Part shown: positions 60,056 through 64,000 of the stretch, one piece after another | Numbering within the stretch: the first letter of the stretch is position 1 | Layout of the letters: each line of letters begins with the position of its first letter | Assembly (NCBI GenBank): GCA_003542575.1 | Contig: DPKJ01000002.1 | Span: 1-64,000, forward strand | Direction: 5' to 3' | Origin: Rikenellaceae bacterium | GTDB lineage: Bacteria; Bacteroidota; Bacteroidia; Bacteroidales; UBA932 | Length of the DNA stretch: 64,000 nucleotides | Made by a program: the position numbers and the translations under genes | The notes under the pieces: model-generated | What the model was told of the DNA's origin: nothing | The model's database searches: none | Seen by the model: the letters and a program-made list of their open reading frames with translations, nothing else

Positions 60056-60799
60056 TTAGTTTAGCATTAGTTGTGTTATTACCAGATTAGCAACCAGTAT
60101 CGATACGCTACTGACAACAATAGCCTTTGTGCTTGATCGTCCCACTCCAAGTGAACCATCTGCAGCGTAATATCCGTAGAAAGATGATATGCTCGTTATT
60201 AGGAAACTGAATGTTGCCATTTTTACCATACTGTAAACGAAATAATAAAACCGGAATGCATACTGAAGACCTTCTGTATACTGGCCCATGGTTATGATGC
60301 CGGTGAATTTGATAATCATTGCACCACCAAAGAGCCCCAGAACGAAACTCATTAACATTAGAAGTGGATTCAAAATGGTTGCGGCAGCAATCTTGGGGAG
60401 TATAAGATAATTAGCGGAGTTAATCCCCATCATCTCCATCGCGTCGATCTGTTCGCTTATTCTCATACTTCCAATCTCAGATGAGATGTTTGACCCTACC
60501 TTGCCGGCCAGTATCAATGCAATCATTGTAGAGCAGAATTCAAGAATAAGGCTCTCTCGTGTCATGTAACCTACGTACATCTTGGGGATCAGAGGGCTCT
60601 CAATATTGTATGCTGTTTGAATAACAAGTACAGCTCCGATAAAAACCGAGATTACTGCAACGATAGGTATTGAATTCAGGACAAGTTTCTCTGCATCAAT
60701 AAAAAATTGTTTCCAGAAGATCCTCTTTTTGTCCGGTGTAGAGAACACTACCTTCATCAGAATAAAGTACTGACCGATCAGTTCAAGGGACTTTTTCAT
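60056..60799 (-). CDS. ABC transporter permease, MlaE-like
   Basis: 247 residues with about five or six helices. GAVLVIQTAYNIESP, CSTMIALILAGKVGSNISSEIGSMRISEQIDAMEMMGINSANYLILPKIAA are family motifs, with the E-x-x-A-L/M-like coupling helix. Paired with the MlaF-like ATPase downstream. A -7 box at 60819-60826 overlaps the promoter of the divergent kdtA. Confidence 0.93.
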   Translation of the reverse strand: MKKSLELIGQYFILMKVVFSTPDKKRIFWKQFFIDAEKLVLNSIPIVAVISVFIGAVLVIQTAYNIESPLIPKMYVGYMTRESLILEFCSTMIALILAGKVGSNISSEIGSMRISEQIDAMEMMGINSANYLILPKIAAATILNPLLMLMSFVLGLFGGAMIIKFTGIITMGQYTEGLQYAFRFYYFVYSMVKMATFSFLITSISSFYGYYAADGSLGVGRSSTKAIVVSSVSILVANLVITQLMLN

Positions 60800-60808
60800 T
60801 TATTTGAC

Positions 60809-60816
60809 TAATTTTG
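60809..60816 (+). promoter_or_regulatory. -7 box for kdtA
   Basis: TAATTTTG on the plus strand, abutting the divergent box at 60819-60826. Confidence 0.45.
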
Positions 60817-60818
60817 GG

Positions 60819-60826
60819 CAAATTTA
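60819..60826 (-). promoter_or_regulatory. -7 box for mlaE-like gene
   Basis: TAAATTTG on the minus strand, 20 bases before the start at 60799. The two boxes together read TAATTTTGGGCAAATTTA, almost palindromic. Confidence 0.5.
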
Positions 60827-60834
60827 CGAATGAT

Positions 60835-62208
60835 TTGACTATTCTGTACCATACTTCGCTATACCTTTACCTTTTTGCCTCTGCAATTGCCGGAATTTTT
60901 TCGCGCAAGGCCGCTAAATTCTATAATGGCAGAAAAGATCTTCTTATGACAATTGAGTCAAAAATGGCTCAGTTATACGCAAGTAAGGGTAAGATAAATG
61001 ATTTACTTTGGGTCCACTGCGCTTCGGTAGGTGAATTTGAGCAGGCAAGGCCGGTAATTGAAAAACATAGGGCCACATTTCCGGATGTAGCTGTTGTCCT
61101 TACATTTTTCTCTCCCAGCGGATATGAATTGAGAAAAAATTACTCTTTTGCAGACGCTGTCTTCTACCTCCCTATGGATACCAGGGGTAATGTAACCGGG
61201 TTTCTTGACCTGATTAAGCCCACAAAGGTGATTTTTGTTAAATATGAATTTTGGAGAAACTATTTGGGAGAGCTTAAGAGGAGGTCGATTCCGGTATATC
61301 TTATCTCTGCAATATTCAGGGAAGATCAGCATTTTTTCAAGTTTTGGGGAGGTTATTTCCGGAAGATACTGAATAATTTTGATCACATATTTGTGCAGGA
61401 TGACAATTCGGAGAGGTTGCTTAAAAATATTGGTATTGAGAATGTTACAGTATGTGGTGACACAAGATTCGACAGAGTAAGGGAGGTTACAGGAACTCTT
61501 ACACAGATTGAACCCCTGGCAGCATTTTCACAAAATTCTTTTTGCATGGTCGCAGGAAGTACATGGCCTGCCGATGAAGAGATTCTTGCCCGATTTTTCA
61601 AAGCAGAGAAGAGCCGTTTTGATAAAAGCACGATATCACAGGAAAATTCAGGAAATTTCTTACAAAATGAACTATCTCATAAACATGGATATAAGCTGTT
61701 AAAACTCGAATTAAGATCACCTTTCAAACTGGTAATTGCTCCTCATGAGGTTGATGATTCACACATTAACAAAATATTGGGTTTGTTTGAAGAATTTAAG
61801 GTTGTGCGATACAGTGAGGTGAAAAAGGCAACAGCTGCAATTGAGGCTGATGTTTTTATTATTGACACAATCGGCATTCTGTCGGTAGCTTATCGTTACG
61901 GTTCGGTTGCCTATATTGGAGGTGGCTTTGGAGTTGGGATTCACAATATTCTGGAGGCTGCAGCATATGGAATCCCTGTAATATTCGGGCCTAAATATCA
62001 AAAATTCAAAGAGGCAAAAGATCTTATCCAAGAGGGAGGGGCATACTCAATTGACTCCTTTGAGAGATTCTCCGATCAGATGCTTCAACTGACCTCAAAA
62101 TCCGAACTCCTCACCCGGAGAGGAGAAATTTGCAAAGATTATGTAGAAAGAAATTTGGGGGCAACCTCGGCCATTCTCGCCTCGATTTACCCCCACAAAT
62201 CAAATTAA
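60835..62208 (+). CDS. waaA: 3-deoxy-D-manno-octulosonic acid transferase
   Basis: About 457 residues. GT-B fold: an N-terminal membrane anchor (TILYHTSLYLYLFASAIAG), the N-domain with WVHCASVGEFEQARPVI (catalytic Glu) and a C-domain with GGGFGVGIHNILEAAAYGIPVIFGPKYQKFKEA. Transfers Kdo to lipid A. Length slightly exceeds the usual 425. There is no ATG; a TTG at 60814 or 60835 is possible. I chose 60835 because the -7 box at 60809-60816 would put the transcript start beyond 60814 and the N-terminus then begins like its relatives. Confidence 0.92.
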   Translation: MTILYHTSLYLYLFASAIAGIFSRKAAKFYNGRKDLLMTIESKMAQLYASKGKINDLLWVHCASVGEFEQARPVIEKHRATFPDVAVVLTFFSPSGYELRKNYSFADAVFYLPMDTRGNVTGFLDLIKPTKVIFVKYEFWRNYLGELKRRSIPVYLISAIFREDQHFFKFWGGYFRKILNNFDHIFVQDDNSERLLKNIGIENVTVCGDTRFDRVREVTGTLTQIEPLAAFSQNSFCMVAGSTWPADEEILARFFKAEKSRFDKSTISQENSGNFLQNELSHKHGYKLLKLELRSPFKLVIAPHEVDDSHINKILGLFEEFKVVRYSEVKKATAAIEADVFIIDTIGILSVAYRYGSVAYIGGGFGVGIHNILEAAAYGIPVIFGPKYQKFKEAKDLIQEGGAYSIDSFERFSDQMLQLTSKSELLTRRGEICKDYVERNLGATSAILASIYPHKSN

Positions 62209-62273
62209 TTTAGAACTTTTTTCAAATAAAATTGAACTAGTCGCTGTTTGTAATTGATAATAAATATTTGCAG

Positions 62274-62312
62274 TTTTCTTGCAATATTTTCTTCCAATAT
62301 TTTCTTGCAATT
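62274..62312. repeat. Three tandem 13-bp units
   Basis: TTTTCTTGCAATA, TTTTCTTCCAATA and TTTTCTTGCAATT lie head to tail in the 220-base gap between waaA and the TonB receptor gene. Copies differ at one position each. Possibly a binding array or slippage; the rest of the gap shows nothing clear. Confidence 0.6.
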
Positions 62313-62429
62313 ATACTTTTTTTCATCACACTTATGTCGCCATTACATGCATTTATACAGTAAGGTACATATTATTCTCTTTTGCTTTTTGCCTGCAGAT
62401 GAGTTCTGATCTCAATTAACGCTTTTTGC

Positions 62430-64000
62430 TTAAAGTTCAAATCTGACTCCGGTGCTGAAATTTCTTCCAAAACCCCAAAATCCTCTGAACGAAGTTGCTG
62501 AATGGTCAAACCCATCACGGCCTCTTTCAATATAAAGGGTGTCAAAGATGTTGTTGAGATTAAAGTATACTGTAGTTCTATATTTATATGTTTTAAGATT
62601 CCATACTGCACCCATGTTAAAGAGGTGGTAATCGGGAACTCTGTACGAAGAGGCCCTGTCGTTTGGGTTTTGTCTCTCTTTTGGATCAAAGTCGGCATAC
62701 ATTCTTCCGTTAAATCGCCAGTCTGCGTTAACTTCAAGGCCTTTATAAATTTTTACTGTGGCAGACAGGGCGAGCTGAGTTTGCGGTGAGTCGCCAACAG
62801 GAAGCCCGTTGCTGTATACATTCACCACATCCTTTATAAGTCCGGAATAGTCGTCATAAATATTTGCCGAAACATCATTTTTCCACCTCCAGTTGCCAAA
62901 TGAGGCAAATGCATCAAGCTGTAAAATTCGTGAGGGTTTGAATGTCGCCTCAATTTCGGTTCCGTAGTGAACAGCATCCAACCCTCTTATGAGATACCTT
63001 AAATTGGTGTTGTCCGGTTGTTTATAGGGATTTGACATGATGCTCTTATTCTTCCACTTTGCGTAATACCCGGTAACCTCTACAGATCCTCTTTGAAACA
63101 GATAACGTAAACCCGTCTCAGTAAGCAGGTTTTTTTCATTTTTAACATTGTCTGTTATGTTGTTGTTCCCTGCTGCAAAAAAGAGGTCGTTATAAGGTAC
63201 CCTGCTGTATAGAGCTGCATTTAGGTATGCAGAAAGGCCGGGAGTGATTTTTCGCAGTGCTCCCCCTTTAATACTGTATCCTGCGGCGGAGGCAATATCG
63301 CTTTTTGAGTCGGTCACATAATTGTATCTGTCCCACCTTTGGTTTATACTCCCCATTCCGGAAACTCCTCCTCTTATGTCCCAGACAGGTGTTTTGTAGT
63401 TAATGGTTGAGTAAAGTGTGAGGTGATTTATGATTTTACCATTATCTGTTCTGATATAATCTCCTACTACCTTTATAGGATTTCTGCCTGCCATACCGGC
63501 AAGAGAGCTGTTGGCGTAATCTTCATACCAGTAGTTTGCTCCAAGCAAATCGGTTATAATCTCCTTTTCCCATGTTGAATAGTACTGATAATGAACCCCG
63601 CTCTGGAGAGTGACCACCGGAGAGATTTTATATGAGATGTTACTCTTGAGTCCTGTTTGTGTATGGCCGGCAAGATAATCGCTCTGTATGTTCTTCGCTG
63701 GTCCGCCATTTGAAACGTTATCTTCAACTACGGCATCCCAATCAATCAGCCCGTCTCTTCTGTAATCCAGAATTCGCTTGCCCTTTGATTCAGACCACCT
63801 TCCTCCTCCGTGCCCTACGGAGAGGTAAACAGCATTCGAAATCTCAATCCCTGAGCCATTGTTGTAAAAGTGATGCAGTGTGAGGTATGGTTTATGATAA
63901 AAATTTTCGCTCAGGTTTCTTGCCTGACCGTTAATATAACCCCAGTTTTTGTTGTATGTTCTGCCGTAGGTCTCTATCTCTGCTGCAGATAGTCTGGCAG
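62430..64000 (-). CDS. TonB-dependent receptor, 5' part outside window
   Basis: The minus frame is open from the stop at 62430 to the window edge, so at least 523 residues of the C-terminal barrel are seen; the signal and plug are missing. Barrel signs are alternating strands such as NLRYLIRGLDAVHYGTEIEATFKP, QLALSATVKIYKGLEVNADWRFNG and the final FSTGVRFEL ending in Leu, with VYFNLNNIFDTLYIERG, typical of TonB receptors. A frame starting at GTG 63617 would be only a fragment. Likely imports an iron chelate or other bulky nutrient; no SusD-like gene is visible nearby. Confidence 0.9.
   Translation of the reverse strand, partial: ARLSAAEIETYGRTYNKNWGYINGQARNLSENFYHKPYLTLHHFYNNGSGIEISNAVYLSVGHGGGRWSESKGKRILDYRRDGLIDWDAVVEDNVSNGGPAKNIQSDYLAGHTQTGLKSNISYKISPVVTLQSGVHYQYYSTWEKEIITDLLGANYWYEDYANSSLAGMAGRNPIKVVGDYIRTDNGKIINHLTLYSTINYKTPVWDIRGGVSGMGSINQRWDRYNYVTDSKSDIASAAGYSIKGGALRKITPGLSAYLNAALYSRVPYNDLFFAAGNNNITDNVKNEKNLLTETGLRYLFQRGSVEVTGYYAKWKNKSIMSNPYKQPDNTNLRYLIRGLDAVHYGTEIEATFKPSRILQLDAFASFGNWRWKNDVSANIYDDYSGLIKDVVNVYSNGLPVGDSPQTQLALSATVKIYKGLEVNADWRFNGRMYADFDPKERQNPNDRASSYRVPDYHLFNMGAVWNLKTYKYRTTVYFNLNNIFDTLYIERGRDGFDHSATSFRGFWGFGRNFSTGVRFEL

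Noticed and set aside
62372..62737. 121-codon minus-strand frame
   Set aside because: It overlaps the TonB receptor in another frame and lacks any barrel or family features.

Overview
The window reads as chromosomal DNA from a member of the Bacteroidota, most likely Bacteroidales. The evidence is moderate AT-richness, many -7 boxes of the form TAnnTTTG a few bases before start codons with little Shine-Dalgarno sequence, and the gene families: a TonB-dependent receptor, a PorT-like barrel behind an ECF sigma factor, a DUF4143 ATPase, GH16 and family-10-like glycoside hydrolases, a DUF5050 protein and DUF3494/Ig proteins. No rRNA, tRNA, CRISPR array, intact IS or prophage was seen. Most of the window is ordinary core genome.

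Layout. 1-3354: a small accessory patch with a membrane Fe-S protein running off the left edge, an exported ferredoxin-like protein, a broken 3' end of a beta-propeller gene and a DUF4143 ATPase. 3355-10762: EamA transporter, radA, a secreted serine hydrolase with an AbgT transporter, a 131-bp palindromic element, a secreted glutamine-amidotransferase-like hydrolase and a small barrel protein. 10846-20641: an envelope block on the minus strand. It holds two small exported proteins, an OmpA protein, a seven-Ig DUF3494 adhesin, AI-2E transporter, holin-X, YtxH, cupin, lmo0937-type peptide and two paralogous AraC regulators. 21266-23800: ferredoxin, a TPR-membrane-HTH regulator and an Mpv17-like protein. 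23828-28685: leuACDB operon (order leuA-leuC-leuD-leuB) with a leucine leader peptide. 28894-35276: Yip1, GH16, DUF5050, nuclease, Pmp3 peptide, histidine kinase and flippase. 35289-36501: panD and panC. 36585-47042: aspartate racemase, PfkB kinase, GH10-like, dNK, pcm, MBL hydrolase, lytic transglycosylase, uvrA and uridine kinase-like. 47067-62208: LytM/EnvC-like, TPR, sigma and barrel, GT2, murF, dut, flippase, patatin-BamA, PPIase, MlaFE and kdtA. The 3' part of a TonB receptor closes the window.

Two regulatory structures stand out. First, a complete-looking translation-controlled attenuator precedes leuA: a 28-residue peptide with FLLSLLLLGLF, a 7-bp antiterminator that competes with the terminator, and a terminator with six Ts. 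Second, a 35-bp element made of two direct half-sites, RTTACAN and GTTACAT with starts exactly 21 bp apart and a trailing ATTCA, occurs three times. The sites are upstream of the lmo0937-AraC-cupin-YtxH-holin-AI-2E operon, upstream of the DUF3494-OmpA pair, and upstream of the small barrel gene. The spacing and the nearby twin AraC genes suggest an envelope or stress regulon read by those regulators. That link is inference.
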